A stretch of 64,000 nt of DNA from CAVYXZ01 sp963772595. Its GTDB lineage: Bacteria > Chloroflexota > Anaerolineae > Aggregatilineales > Phototrophicaceae. A program made the position numbers and the translations under genes. Positions 1 through 9,446 of this stretch are shown one piece after another (within the stretch, counting starts at the first letter, position 1; every line of letters begins with the position of its first letter). Where the stretch lies: NCBI GenBank assembly GCA_963772595.1, contig CAVYXZ010000016.1, positions 186,001 through 250,000 of the forward strand, given 5' to 3'. The notes below the pieces were generated by a model, which worked only from the letters and a program-made list of their open reading frames with translations, did no database searches and was not told the DNA's origin.

Positions 1-2375
1 ACCGGTTCGCGGTAGTCGCCGCTGGCACGCTGTCCGGTGTCCGCATCAATGAACATCGTGACTCCCAGCGAGGGATCAAAGTCCTGCGAGTCTGAAATAG
101 GACCGATGCCCTCACAGAGCATCACGGCCAGTTCGCCAGCCTCATCTGCGGAGACGCCTGCGGTCATACTGCGCCATAGCTCGGCATAGGCGTCTGCGTC
201 GGCAGGATAGCGGTCGAGCAGACACTGCGGCACTTCACCCGTCGGGATCCCGGTGGCTGCAATGCGCTGCGGTGTGGGCGTGATTTGCAGCAGCGTCTCG
301 ACAGCGTTGGCAGACTGCGGCAGATTGGCACAGATGCGCAGCGAAAGTTCGTTCAGGCGGTCCTCGCGCACATAATAGAGCAGGCGATTCCACAACGGCA
401 GGAAAAACTCGGCCTGGGCCGGGAAAGCGTCGGCGATGCAGGCGGGCAGGCCGCTGCGGGCATAATCCACACCGTAGACGCGCGGCGGCTGGCTGCTCAT
501 GCGCCCCTGGCCGTAGACGAAGACCGTGTCGTCATCTACCCAGCCATACTGGCGCAGCCCATTCGGCGGCAGATCATCCCCGGCGATCAACCACTTGAAG
601 CCTTCCTGATAATCATACAGAGCGATCTGGTTGCCGGGGGCGTAGGGGCCATAGGCATTGACTGAATACACGACCAGAAAGCGCGTCCAGGAGGGATTGG
701 CGTAGACAGCCTCAATACTGCTGCCTGGGACGGTGTTGAAATTGACGGTATAGTGGTCGTTGCTGTGCAGATCAGTCACTTCTGCAAAGGCGCGGCTGCC
801 GCTGTAGCCCTGTGTCAGGTAGCGGTAGCCATCGTCCGAGGTGGCCGTAATCGACCCGCTCAGGTATAAGGCCTCACGGCGCAGCACCTGGCCTGTGGCG
901 ATGTCCCATTCGCGCCACTCTGTCCCCGATAAGGTCACGATCTTCTGGCTGTCGTCGCTGAAGAAGAAATGATCGAAAACTCGTGAATAGCGCAGATCCT
1001 CGACCAATACCGTCATGCTGTCATTGTCCAGGCGCTGAAAATCACTGACGATGACCTGGCCGGAGCGGTCATAGGCCAGCACACGATTCTTAGCCTGGCG
1101 GTTGTAGGTGCCAAGCGCTCGCAGAGCAGGCAGCACACTCTTGATTTGCACGCCGCGCGCCAGATCATAGCGGATGATGTATTCATCGCCCACATAGCGT
1201 CGGACGAGCAGTTCCTGTTTATCCGGGCTGAGCACCATCTGCTGAGTATCGCCTGCCGTCAGCATGAAGTGCCCGACCTGTTTGCTTTCCTCGTAAATGT
1301 ACAGCAGCGCCAGCACATTCCCGTCGGTAGAGGCAGGTGGCAGCACCAGATCCACCAGCGTAACCGTCAGCGGCTGCCTGCCATAGCGATTCGTATCCCG
1401 GTAGTTCCCCAGCAGCACTTGCAGCAGCGGGTTATTCGTGCGCCCGGCCTGTCCGCCGATGACCTGCGCAGTCGACCCCACTTCCAGACCGCCGATGAGG
1501 TCGAGATCGGCACGAGTCAGGTCGTCGTTCATCGGGATTTCGACCAGCGTCTGCCGCGCGGTATCGACTTGCAGCAGCGTGCCGCCGGAGGCCGGGCGCA
1601 CGTAGACGCGCTGGTCTTCCAGGCTGCGCCAGATTCGCAGCGGGTCCTGCTCATAGCGTGCCGTCGGGATCTCGAACTGCGGTTCCAGAGTATGGGCATC
1701 CAGCACCTGCAAACGAGCGGGCAGCGCGGCCACGATGCGGTCGTCCGGCGTAAGCACGAAGCCGTTGGCATAGTCAAACATCTGGACGGCCTTCGCGCCA
1801 TTGGGAAAGTCGGACTCGGCTTCGCCACGCGCCGCTGGCAGATTCCAGACCCAGGGATAGGTGATCGTATCGTTTTCGCTGCGGCGCAAGGCTGGAGGCG
1901 CGGGATAGGTGCCGTAGAAAAGCAGCACCTGACCGTCCGACGTGAAGTCCATCGGCCCTGTCAGGTTCTTTGCGCTGCCGATTTCCTGGACCAACTGGGC
2001 GACTCGCTGGTGTGTTTCGGTATCCCAGAGTTCAACCGTCAGCTCGTAGATCACCGCCAGCCAGCGGCCATCGTCGCTAAAGGCAATGTCGCCGTAGGAC
2101 CCGCGTTCGTGCAGCACCGCCAGCGTTGAGTAATCCAGCGCGTTGATCAGCAGCAGCCGGTTATAGGCATCCACCAGCGCCATCTGCTCGTGCATGGGAT
2201 CATAGACGATCTTTCGAGGCAGCGCCCGCCCGATCTCGCCCTCAATTCGGAAGGCGATCTGTGGTGTGGGCGTCGCCTCAGCCTGGGCCGATGCCGTGCC
2301 ACCCCCTTGGGAGAGCGCCAGCGCGAACACCAGCAGAATAAACATGATCGAGAGTAGAAGTTGTATGCGCCGCAT
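1..2375 (-). CDS. Secreted WD40-like beta-propeller protein (partial, runs off left edge)
   Basis: The minus strand stays open from an ATG at 2375 to the window edge (at least 791 residues, no stop), so the C-terminus lies outside. The start MRRIQLLLSIMFILLVFALA is a signal peptide, followed by an AQAEATPTPQ linker typical of exported proteins. The body repeats a propeller-like rhythm of short blocks such as FSDDGRWLAVIYE followed by VELWDTET, FTSDGQVLLFYG, LSPDKQELLVRRY and FSDDSQKIVTLSG, then WREWDIATGQ. I infer a degenerate WD40/YVTN-type propeller exposed on the cell surface. No catalytic motif was seen and the function is unknown. It is divergent from the binding-protein gene at 2533, with a 157-base shared upstream region. 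Confidence 0.8.
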   Translation of the reverse strand, partial: MRRIQLLLSIMFILLVFALALSQGGGTASAQAEATPTPQIAFRIEGEIGRALPRKIVYDPMHEQMALVDAYNRLLLINALDYSTLAVLHERGSYGDIAFSDDGRWLAVIYELTVELWDTETHQRVAQLVQEIGSAKNLTGPMDFTSDGQVLLFYGTYPAPPALRRSENDTITYPWVWNLPAARGEAESDFPNGAKAVQMFDYANGFVLTPDDRIVAALPARLQVLDAHTLEPQFEIPTARYEQDPLRIWRSLEDQRVYVRPASGGTLLQVDTARQTLVEIPMNDDLTRADLDLIGGLEVGSTAQVIGGQAGRTNNPLLQVLLGNYRDTNRYGRQPLTVTLVDLVLPPASTDGNVLALLYIYEESKQVGHFMLTAGDTQQMVLSPDKQELLVRRYVGDEYIIRYDLARGVQIKSVLPALRALGTYNRQAKNRVLAYDRSGQVIVSDFQRLDNDSMTVLVEDLRYSRVFDHFFFSDDSQKIVTLSGTEWREWDIATGQVLRREALYLSGSITATSDDGYRYLTQGYSGSRAFAEVTDLHSNDHYTVNFNTVPGSSIEAVYANPSWTRFLVVYSVNAYGPYAPGNQIALYDYQEGFKWLIAGDDLPPNGLRQYGWVDDDTVFVYGQGRMSSQPPRVYGVDYARSGLPACIADAFPAQAEFFLPLWNRLLYYVREDRLNELSLRICANLPQSANAVETLLQITPTPQRIAATGIPTGEVPQCLLDRYPADADAYAELWRSMTAGVSADEAGELAVMLCEGIGPISDSQDFDPSLGVTMFIDADTGQRASGDYREP

Positions 2376-2532
2376 AAGTCGTCGTCAATGTGAGTACCTT
2401 AACTATACTCTAATGTGGATTGACAAATCGAGGGTAACGTTTACCTGACGTGTATCCTACGCTTGTGCGGAGTTCACTGAACAGCCTTATACAATAGAAG
2501 CATCGTCGAGCCTGTCAGGATAAGGCAGGATC

Positions 2533-3759
2533 ATGCAGAAATTGTTCATTGTGCTTGTGATTATCGCTTTGTGGGGCGACGCTGCTGCTGCGAGCGAGAG
2601 CTGCCTTCCGGCTGAAGGGGAGCCGCTGTCTATCGGGGCGGTCTTTCCAGCCGATACCCTGTTCGGGACGGATGCGGCGGACCCATACCGGGGCATTCAG
2701 GCGATGGCGGATGCGCATAACGCCTGCGCTGGCCCGGATGCGCGGCGGATCGAACTGGACTACATGCCTGCCGGGAATCGTGCCGACGCGCTGGCTGCGG
2801 CGGATGATCTGAGCAATCGGGTGGCCGTGATCGTCGGCAGTGGTTCTGCGGTCGTCGGCCAGGCCCTGGCAGAAGCCGCCGGAGCCGACCGCTTCTTCTA
2901 CTGGGAAGTCAGTGAAGCCCTCGATGCCCCTCATGCTTATGCCCTTTCGCCGCGGCCCAACGACGCGCAGCTTGGCGCACAGGCGGCAGAATTCGTTGAA
3001 GATGAGATAGATACCGGTAAATCGCTGCGTGTAGCGCTGGTCTACGAAGACAATGCGCGCAGCCAGGCGCTGGCCGCCGGGATTCGAGACACGTTGGATG
3101 ATACGCTGTGGATTGAGCAGCAACTTTCGGGCCGCCAGCACGATTATCGTGCGCTGGCCCTGCAAATGCGTGAGCAAGGGATCAATGTGGTGATGGTGGC
3201 GGCCTTTGGACAGGATGCCGACCGGCTGTGGTCCAATCTGCGCCAGGCGGATGCCAATCTGGCGGCCTGGGTGCAGATCGGCGGCGACCAGTACCGGCAG
3301 AATATGTGCTCGCGCATCGGTGATACCGGCAGCGTCATTGCGATCAGCGCGGCGGGTGCGGTGAACGACACCTACCGTAACACATCGTTCCCGGCCTTGT
3401 ATGAGCGTTATGTCTCGACCTATAGCGACCGTTTTCAGCGCGAGCCGGGCGAACGGGCGGATCTGGCGGCATCGGGGATGCTGGTCCTGCTGGACAATAT
3501 CCTGCCCCAGGTGGAGGGCAGCGTTACACCTGCCGCTGTGCAGCTGGCGGCCACCCGCGTACATAGTGCGAACGGTCTCATGGGCGAAGGCTGGGACCTG
3601 GACTCGACCGCCTGGACCAATCAGCGCGCGGTCGCCATCGTCTCGCAGTATCAGAACGGCGCGTTCTGTACGCTTGCGCCGGATATCGCGGCCACTTGTT
3701 CGATGCCGCTCCAAGCTTTCCCCACCTGGCGTGAACGCGCCATCTCAGCGTCGTGTTAA
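2533..3759 (+). CDS. Type-1 periplasmic binding protein (Leu/Ile/Val-binding family)
   Basis: 408 residues. The N-terminus MQKLFIVLVIIALWGDAAAA is a signal peptide. The mature part starts with the family's first strand (LSIGAVFPADTLFG, then the helix YRGIQAMADAHNA), followed by a vaivGSGSAVVGQALAEAA switch and the inter-domain strand LRVALVYEDNARSQALA, matching the Peripla_BP_6 / LivK fold. The family binds small ligands for ABC import or sensing. No permease or ATPase is adjacent; instead an SH3b gene follows 15 bases later, so a sensing or orphan receptor role is possible. An AGG-rich stretch precedes the ATG. Ligand not predictable. Confidence 0.8.
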   Translation: MQKLFIVLVIIALWGDAAAASESCLPAEGEPLSIGAVFPADTLFGTDAADPYRGIQAMADAHNACAGPDARRIELDYMPAGNRADALAAADDLSNRVAVIVGSGSAVVGQALAEAAGADRFFYWEVSEALDAPHAYALSPRPNDAQLGAQAAEFVEDEIDTGKSLRVALVYEDNARSQALAAGIRDTLDDTLWIEQQLSGRQHDYRALALQMREQGINVVMVAAFGQDADRLWSNLRQADANLAAWVQIGGDQYRQNMCSRIGDTGSVIAISAAGAVNDTYRNTSFPALYERYVSTYSDRFQREPGERADLAASGMLVLLDNILPQVEGSVTPAAVQLAATRVHSANGLMGEGWDLDSTAWTNQRAVAIVSQYQNGAFCTLAPDIAATCSMPLQAFPTWRERAISASC

Positions 3760-3774
3760 TTGGCGAGGATGACC

Positions 3775-4596
3775 ATGCACAGATGGCAGGTTTATCTACT
3801 GGTGGCGGCACTTTGGATCGCCGTCATGGTCGCCGTGACGCAGGCACAGGCCCCCGGCGATCCTGATGCGGCCCAACCGGGCGAGACGATCAGCGGCATC
3901 GTCGAATTCGACGGCGCACGAGTCTACGCTGGACCCGATTTCGCCTACGACGTGATCGGTCAACTGGGCCGGAACGCCTCAGTCGAGGTGCTGGGGCGGC
4001 GGGGCGATTTCATCTATGCCTGGACCGGCGAGCAGTGGCTCGAAATTGCCTGGGAAGGTGAGACCGCCTGGGTTTATGCGCGCCTGATTCGCAGCAGCAT
4101 TCCCTTCAACAGCATCCCGCCGACCGGACGCCCGCTGCCGCGCAACCGCGATGGTCGCGTGCCGCCGAGTTTCGATCTCTCCAACGATGTCTGCGCATCG
4201 TGGACCGGCGAGTTCACGCGCAGGGGCGACTTCATGAACGGCGACCAGGTGCTCACTGTCACCTACCCGGAACTGCCAGGGGCGAATGTCTACAGCGTTA
4301 TCGTGATTTCGCCTTTCGGCCAGCGTACCGCCCATGACAGCACGACGACTACCGCCGAAATTCGCCTGGACGACATTACGCCCGGCGGCGGCACCTATAC
4401 CTGGCGCGTGGCCCCTTATTACACCTATTCCAACACGCGGCGCGATTGGCAGCAAATTTGTCTGCTGCAAACCGGGGGGACCTTCGAAGTGCCCGGCCCG
4501 GAGATCACGCCGCGCCCCACGCGGGACATGTACAGCTATTACTATTATCGCCGCACGCCTGTCCCCACCTGGACCCCGCCGCCGCTGGTGCCTTGA
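3775..4596 (+). CDS. Secreted SH3b-domain protein
   Basis: An open frame begins with TTG at 3760, but the ATG at 3775 is preferred because GAGG lies about 6 bases before it and the signal peptide (MHRWQVYLLVAALWIAVMVA) begins there. One bacterial SH3 domain follows (residues about 35-105: the RVYAGPDFAYDVIGQL block, then WLEIAWEGETAWVYARLI), which in this family binds cell-wall or surface ligands. The second half is a beta-rich domain (about 150-245) with no recognised family. A Tyr-rich, Pro/Thr-rich tail (TPRPTRDMYSYYYY) ends the protein. It follows the binding protein at 2533 closely and is convergent with the SH3b gene at 4600. Confidence 0.75.
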   Translation: MHRWQVYLLVAALWIAVMVAVTQAQAPGDPDAAQPGETISGIVEFDGARVYAGPDFAYDVIGQLGRNASVEVLGRRGDFIYAWTGEQWLEIAWEGETAWVYARLIRSSIPFNSIPPTGRPLPRNRDGRVPPSFDLSNDVCASWTGEFTRRGDFMNGDQVLTVTYPELPGANVYSVIVISPFGQRTAHDSTTTTAEIRLDDITPGGGTYTWRVAPYYTYSNTRRDWQQICLLQTGGTFEVPGPEITPRPTRDMYSYYYYRRTPVPTWTPPPLVP

Positions 4597-4599
4597 GCT

Positions 4600-5610
4600 T
4601 CAGGATGACCCGGTCTGCTCGACGCTGTCGGGATCAATGCGCATCCGCAGCGCGTCCATACGGGTGGTGATCCGGTCAAAGATGCCACCTGCGTTCAGGG
4701 CATCGGCATAGGCCTGGCGAATCTGACGCGGCAGGTAAACGCCACAGGGCCGCATCGCCTCAATAGAGGCATTGATGTCGTCCACCGCCTGCGTCAACAG
4801 ACGCTCCTGCTGGCGCAGTTCCGGCAGTTCGACAATGTCCTGTGGCGTAATCACGAAGTAAGCATAATTCCCCGCCGGAGGCCGGCACTCGACGGTCTCA
4901 CCCTGCGACATCTGCTGCCAGTAAAAGGCTACATCGGCAGTGGTCTGCCGGATCGGCGCGATGTAATTCAACAGGCGCTCCACCTGTGCGAGCTGCTGCT
5001 CCGGCGGAATGGTAGCGACCGCCGCATAGCGCGAATCACTGGCATAGCTGGCGCTTATGGGGATCGCGCTCAGGTCTGCCCCGCTGCGGGTGAGGAACTG
5101 CTGGACCCAGCCTGTCGTGCCGCGAAAATTGACCTGCAACCACTGGAGATCGGGCGTGCGCGCGATGACCGGCAGAGTCAGGAAGACCGGCACGTCGGCC
5201 AGAATCTGTGCATCGCGGTCCGGCGCAGCGTATAGGGGCAGGTCGTCAATCGTCAGCACCGCATAGCCCGTATCCGTCACCGGGACCGGTCCAGTCAGGC
5301 CGGTGGTCGTATCGGTCATGGGCAGTCGGCCCAGGTCAAAGGTCAGCAGGACGAGATTACGGGCGATCCAGCCCAGGTTTTGCTGCTGGCTGGGACGCCG
5401 CACTTCCAGCCACGTACCGTCGATATTACGGCCCGTGGCGACCAGATTGTCATTGGCAAACACCGACGCAACGTAGGCGGCATCCTCAGTGGGCGCGGCG
5501 CGAATCAGTGCGCTGTCCGCCAGCACTTGCAGAGTCGGGACTGGATCGCTTTGCGCCGCCACAGCGCCGCTTAACAACAAAAGGAGGAGCAAGAGAGTCA
5601 AGCGCTTCAT
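4600..5610 (-). CDS. Secreted protein with two SH3b domains
   Basis: 336 residues. The start MKRLTLLLLLLLLSGAVAAQ is a signal peptide. Two SH3b repeats follow: residues about 25-95 (SALIRAAPTEDAAYVASVFA, then TWLEVRR and GWIARNLV) and about 115-185 (DDLPLYAAPDRDAQILADV, then WLQVNFRGTTGWVQQF). The C-terminal third is helical, contains two cysteines and has no family I recognise. The upstream end carries CAACAAAAGG-type A/G-rich sequence. Probably a cell-envelope protein; the ligand is unknown. Its stop lies only 3 bases from the convergent gene at 3775-4596. Confidence 0.75.
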   Translation of the reverse strand: MKRLTLLLLLLLLSGAVAAQSDPVPTLQVLADSALIRAAPTEDAAYVASVFANDNLVATGRNIDGTWLEVRRPSQQQNLGWIARNLVLLTFDLGRLPMTDTTTGLTGPVPVTDTGYAVLTIDDLPLYAAPDRDAQILADVPVFLTLPVIARTPDLQWLQVNFRGTTGWVQQFLTRSGADLSAIPISASYASDSRYAAVATIPPEQQLAQVERLLNYIAPIRQTTADVAFYWQQMSQGETVECRPPAGNYAYFVITPQDIVELPELRQQERLLTQAVDDINASIEAMRPCGVYLPRQIRQAYADALNAGGIFDRITTRMDALRMRIDPDSVEQTGSS

Positions 5611-5707
5611 CTGTCGTCACCTGAACAGTGGACATCTTAGCTTTATTCTAGCGGCAGCACGCGGCGCGTACTCAGCGGACAGCCTACGTTTCAGGCGCGC
5701 TTCAGCG

Positions 5708-8284
5708 TTATGACGAGGGCAGGTAGCGCTCAAAGCAGTTTCTTAGGCGCGTCAGGTCAGCCTCGCTCAGGGTCTCCGGGTTAAGCTGTGTCAGGTCTAT
5801 ATCGCCCATACAGGCATTGAATTCTTCATAGTGACGTTGAGCATCCTCCAGGGCAATGAGCAGGTCCACATCGTCAAAGAGATAGGCGTTGATAGCGTTG
5901 ACCAGTTCATTCGTTGCCGCGTAGTATCTGGGATCGTTGACCTGCTGAAAGCTGCTGGCGATTACAGCGTCTGGCTGGTGCATGAGCGCGGCATAGTCCT
6001 GGTAGAATGCCAGCAGGTCCGGGCTGATGGTTGCCTGATAGACGGGGTCATCGAGCAGCGTGAGATTGGCAGGCATGTTCTGTTGGGCTGCCGGATTACG
6101 GCTGAGGGTCATGATCCAATCGTAACAGGCCATCGGGTCCTGCGCCCTGGCACTGATGTAGGCGGCGTTCATCCTGTAGTTCAGCACGACCGGCCCGCTC
6201 GGACTGACGGGGTAGTTGACAAAGCCGATCCCCGGACTCTGCGAGTCGCGATTCATTGCAGAGAGCATGAATGAATTGACGGACCCCGGTCGAATGCCAT
6301 CCGGCACACCACCGGTTAGCATAGCAAAGGAGCCGGACGATGCAGGCGGTACATAAGCGATTAGATCGGCTTTCACCAGGTCCAGCACGTCGCGCAGGGC
6401 CTCGACCGTTGCAGGATTGGTAAAGTCTGTTTCAATACCGCTGCTGCCCTGGTCGAAAGGCCAACCCCCATAGGCGTAGATCAAGATCAGAAGTTGGTCA
6501 GCGCCGGAGCCAGCCGCCTTATAGGGTGGATTGTCCGGGTTGAGCGCATATAATCCACGCAGCGCTTCTTCGAAAGACTGCGTAGACCAATCGAGTTCAG
6601 GCAGCGGCAAACTGGCAGCGGAAAACTGCTGCGGATCGTACAAGAGAAGCTGCGGCTGGATGTCAAGCGGAAGCCCCCAGGTTTTGTCGTCGGCCTGTAA
6701 CTGGCTTAGCGTCCCCGGAGCCAGGGTGTCCCGGTCGAAGTTCGGGTCAGCGTTCATGAGTGGATCGATACTGATAAGCACATCTGTCATGGCGGACGTA
6801 GAGGCTCCGTAGTCAGGCGAACTGACGAAGCAGTCAAAGTTTTCCGCAATCGATTGGGGACTGCCGTTTGGACTGAGGTCGAGATCGACGTAGCCGACCG
6901 TAGGGTGACTGGCCGCGAAGTCTTCCGCGAGTTGCTTTAATGGTTCCTGCATCATCATAGGGTTGAAGCTGCCCAATACCGCGAAATGCAGCGCGATTTC
7001 ACCCGGTGCCAGCTCCGGCGGGAGCGGCGGCGTTTCGACGCGCACCACTGTTCCCCGCCGACCCTCAGCCACGTCCAGTGCGGTTTCTACGGCTTCTTGC
7101 GCGTGTGTCAGGGCAGTTGTAATGTCTGTAGATTCATCAGGATTGGAGATGGCACTCAAGAAATCAGTACCGAACAGCACCTCACGCCAGGGCAGTATCT
7201 GCGCCGTCTTCAACAGGGCCTGCATCTGGAGTGTGTATTGACTGGGCGGACCCTCCGCAGGCAGCTGATTATGTTGCACCATGCTCTGTCTGGCTGGGAT
7301 GCCAAAAGACACACGGTCTATAAACGGGGCATTGCGCGTCAGGTATTCCGTCAGGGCGAATGCTATCTCCGGGTAGGTCGTTCCGGCACTGACGATGAGG
7401 CTTTGTGGACGTGCCCCCACCCAACCGCCTGGCAGCGGGCCAATCTGCATCGGGCCGTCGTCGCCCATCTGGAAGTTCATGATGGCTGTAATGGCGAGCG
7501 GGGGCGGGTTATCTGGCCCAAAAGACAATCCGCCTTCCGGGAACTTCAGGGCATTATCCTGGCTCAAGCTCGCCCATTGTTCTGCCAGGGTGATGAGTTC
7601 CGGCGTCGTGTAGCGCGGCGTAAACAGGGCAGCATCCGGTTCATAGTAGGGCTGCCCATAGACTGCGCGCAGCAGATAATCGCCTCCACCGGGCAGCAGA
7701 CCCGGCATTTCAATATCACCGTTGGCATCGAAGCGGGCCAGCAGGTGCGCGGCGTTGGCGTAATCGTCCAGAGTCCAGGTTGCATCTGGATAGGCCAGGC
7801 CCCGCTGGTCAAAGGCGCTGGAGTCGTAGTTCACGACAATCGGCTGCCAGCTCACAGGCAGTGCCCACAGGCCACCGTCCCAGCGAAATGAGTCCAGCAT
7901 TCCGGGATAGAAGTCTTCTTGCATCTCGGCCTCTAACTGGACCAGCGGTTCCAGGTCCAGGAGATAACCGGCACGGACCGCTGTTGGCCCTAACTGGTAG
8001 GCGTCCATGTAGAGGACATCGCCACTGCTGACGAAGTCCGCCATAGCATCGAGATAATCATCCGCGTCGTCAAAGGGGTTCAGTGACGTGCCAAATTCGA
8101 TGTCCAGGACTACCACATCGACATTGTGTTCGACTTCAAAAGGGGCCAAAATCTCGTCCGTCAACGCATCAGCCAGATAGGATGGTAGACGAATGCTGAT
8201 TCGGGGCGGGTCCTGCGCCGCGACGGGGGATACACTCAACAGGACGATTATGAGCGCCAGGCCCAGATAGACTCGTGTTCGCAT
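5708..8284 (-). CDS. Tandem double extracellular solute-binding protein (family 1-like)
   Basis: 858 residues, about twice the usual length of a solute-binding protein. Signal peptide MRTRVYLGLALIIVLLSVSP ending in AQ. Module A (about 28-405) and module B (about 425-800) each have the family-1 sugar-binding order: an opening strand (ISIRLPSYLADAL in A, IALHFAVLGSFNP in B), a DVLYMDAYQL / DVLISIDPLM segment, and the characteristic LWALPVSWQPIVVNYDSSAF in A against WGLPLDIQPQLLLYDPQQF in B. The C-terminus (about 800-858) is helical with one disulfide-capable pair. It lies after the Opp-type operon on the same strand, 145 bases beyond the ATPase stop. It could feed that transporter or act as a bivalent glycan-capture protein; no permease of its own is present. 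Confidence 0.8.
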   Translation of the reverse strand: MRTRVYLGLALIIVLLSVSPVAAQDPPRISIRLPSYLADALTDEILAPFEVEHNVDVVVLDIEFGTSLNPFDDADDYLDAMADFVSSGDVLYMDAYQLGPTAVRAGYLLDLEPLVQLEAEMQEDFYPGMLDSFRWDGGLWALPVSWQPIVVNYDSSAFDQRGLAYPDATWTLDDYANAAHLLARFDANGDIEMPGLLPGGGDYLLRAVYGQPYYEPDAALFTPRYTTPELITLAEQWASLSQDNALKFPEGGLSFGPDNPPPLAITAIMNFQMGDDGPMQIGPLPGGWVGARPQSLIVSAGTTYPEIAFALTEYLTRNAPFIDRVSFGIPARQSMVQHNQLPAEGPPSQYTLQMQALLKTAQILPWREVLFGTDFLSAISNPDESTDITTALTHAQEAVETALDVAEGRRGTVVRVETPPLPPELAPGEIALHFAVLGSFNPMMMQEPLKQLAEDFAASHPTVGYVDLDLSPNGSPQSIAENFDCFVSSPDYGASTSAMTDVLISIDPLMNADPNFDRDTLAPGTLSQLQADDKTWGLPLDIQPQLLLYDPQQFSAASLPLPELDWSTQSFEEALRGLYALNPDNPPYKAAGSGADQLLILIYAYGGWPFDQGSSGIETDFTNPATVEALRDVLDLVKADLIAYVPPASSGSFAMLTGGVPDGIRPGSVNSFMLSAMNRDSQSPGIGFVNYPVSPSGPVVLNYRMNAAYISARAQDPMACYDWIMTLSRNPAAQQNMPANLTLLDDPVYQATISPDLLAFYQDYAALMHQPDAVIASSFQQVNDPRYYAATNELVNAINAYLFDDVDLLIALEDAQRHYEEFNACMGDIDLTQLNPETLSEADLTRLRNCFERYLPSS

Positions 8285-8360
8285 CGGTTTCTCCCTCCAG
8301 GGTGCAGAGTTGTCACTTTCCGATGTACGAATGCTATCTTAGCCTGGAATTCAAGAATTG

Positions 8361-8389
8361 CCGATGGTAATCGGATCGTCATTACGATC
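8361..8389 (-). other. Pair of adjacent short stem-loops after the Opp operon
   Basis: Two abutting perfect inverted repeats: CCGAT/ATCGG around GGTA (8361-8374) and GATCGT/ACGATC around CATT (8374-8389). They lie between the last ATPase gene (stop at 8430) and the tandem binding-protein gene (start at 8284). No T-run follows, so they are weak candidates for a terminator, an RNA-stabilising element or an operator. Confidence 0.3.
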
Positions 8390-8429
8390 AGGTTGCCACC
8401 GCGAGGGCAGCGTTATTCGGCAGGATTCC

Positions 8430-9446
8430 TTACACGGCTTCCTCGGCTGCTGGCTGGCTCATGACCTCCTCATCATAAAGGAAACACTTGACCATGCGCC
8501 CCTCGTGGATGAGATTCGGCGGTACCTGATTATGGCAGACGGCCATCACAGCCGGGCAGCGTCCGGCGAACTTGCAGCCTGTCCGGGTGTATTCGTCGGT
8601 CTCCACGACCGCCAGATCAACTCGCTCGTCCCACACATCGTCGGGGTCAATTTTGGGGATAGAGTGCTTGAGATTCTGTGTGTAGGGGTGCAGCGGGTTC
8701 CCCAGAACCTGTTCGACCGGTCCCATTTCGACGATCCAACCGCGCAGCATGACGGCGATGCGATCCCCGGCATAAAAGGCGGTCGCCAGATCGTGCGTGA
8801 TATAAAGTACGCTGACCTGCTGGTCGTCTTTCAGGCTGCGGAACATATTGACAATCGACATTCGCAGCGAGGCATCCAGCATCGACACCGGTTCGTCGGC
8901 AACGATGAGCGATGGCTTGGTGATGAGGGCGCGCGCGATGGCGACTCGCTGTGCCTGCCCGCCGGAGAGTTCGTTAGGATAGCGGCCCTTGACTTCAGCA
9001 AGGCTCAGGCCGACCTCCTGCAGTACCTCATTGATGTACTCATCGACAGCCTGCTTCTTAGTCATCTTGTAGTTTAGTGCAGTCTCGTAGAGGTAATGGT
9101 CAATGCGCTTAAGCGGGCTGAAGGCAGCGAAAGGATCCTGGAAGACCGGTTGGACCTGTTGGTAGAACCACGAGCGCTTCTCCCGGTTTGATAATTCGGC
9201 AACGCTCCTGTCTTTGTAGCGCAGCGTTCCCGTTGAGGGTTCCTCCATGCCGAGGATCATGCGCGCCAGGGTGGTCTTACCGCTGCCGCTTTCGCCCACG
9301 ACGGTGAAGATTTCGGGTTTTTCAGCATCAATGGTGAAGCTGGCCTCATCCACTGCGTGGAACTCCTTGCTGGAAAAACCCTGCCGAATACGGAATATCT
9401 TGGTCAGGTAGTCAACGCTCAGCAAGGGGGGATCAGGCTGGTGCAT
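8430..9446 (-). CDS. Opp/Dpp-type ABC transporter ATP-binding protein (OppF-like)
   Basis: 338 residues. Walker A is GESGSGKTTLAR (about 50-61), the ABC signature is LSGGQAQRVAIARAL (about 159-173), Walker B is SLIVADEPVSMLDASL and the switch His is in LYITHDLATA. The C-terminal oligopeptide-transporter extension (NPLHPYTQNL, then a Cys-containing block GCKFAGRCPAVMAVC) identifies the Opp/Dpp branch. Its start overlaps the end of the partner ATPase at 9433 by 14 bases, so the two are translationally coupled. It energises import with the permeases encoded at 10434-12378. Confidence 0.93.
   Translation of the reverse strand: MHQPDPPLLSVDYLTKIFRIRQGFSSKEFHAVDEASFTIDAEKPEIFTVVGESGSGKTTLARMILGMEEPSTGTLRYKDRSVAELSNREKRSWFYQQVQPVFQDPFAAFSPLKRIDHYLYETALNYKMTKKQAVDEYINEVLQEVGLSLAEVKGRYPNELSGGQAQRVAIARALITKPSLIVADEPVSMLDASLRMSIVNMFRSLKDDQQVSVLYITHDLATAFYAGDRIAVMLRGWIVEMGPVEQVLGNPLHPYTQNLKHSIPKIDPDDVWDERVDLAVVETDEYTRTGCKFAGRCPAVMAVCHNQVPPNLIHEGRMVKCFLYDEEVMSQPAAEEAV

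Noticed and set aside
2515..3714. Long minus-strand ORF opposite the periplasmic binding protein
   Set aside because: Arg/His-rich shadow without motifs; the plus-strand protein has a signal peptide and family strands.
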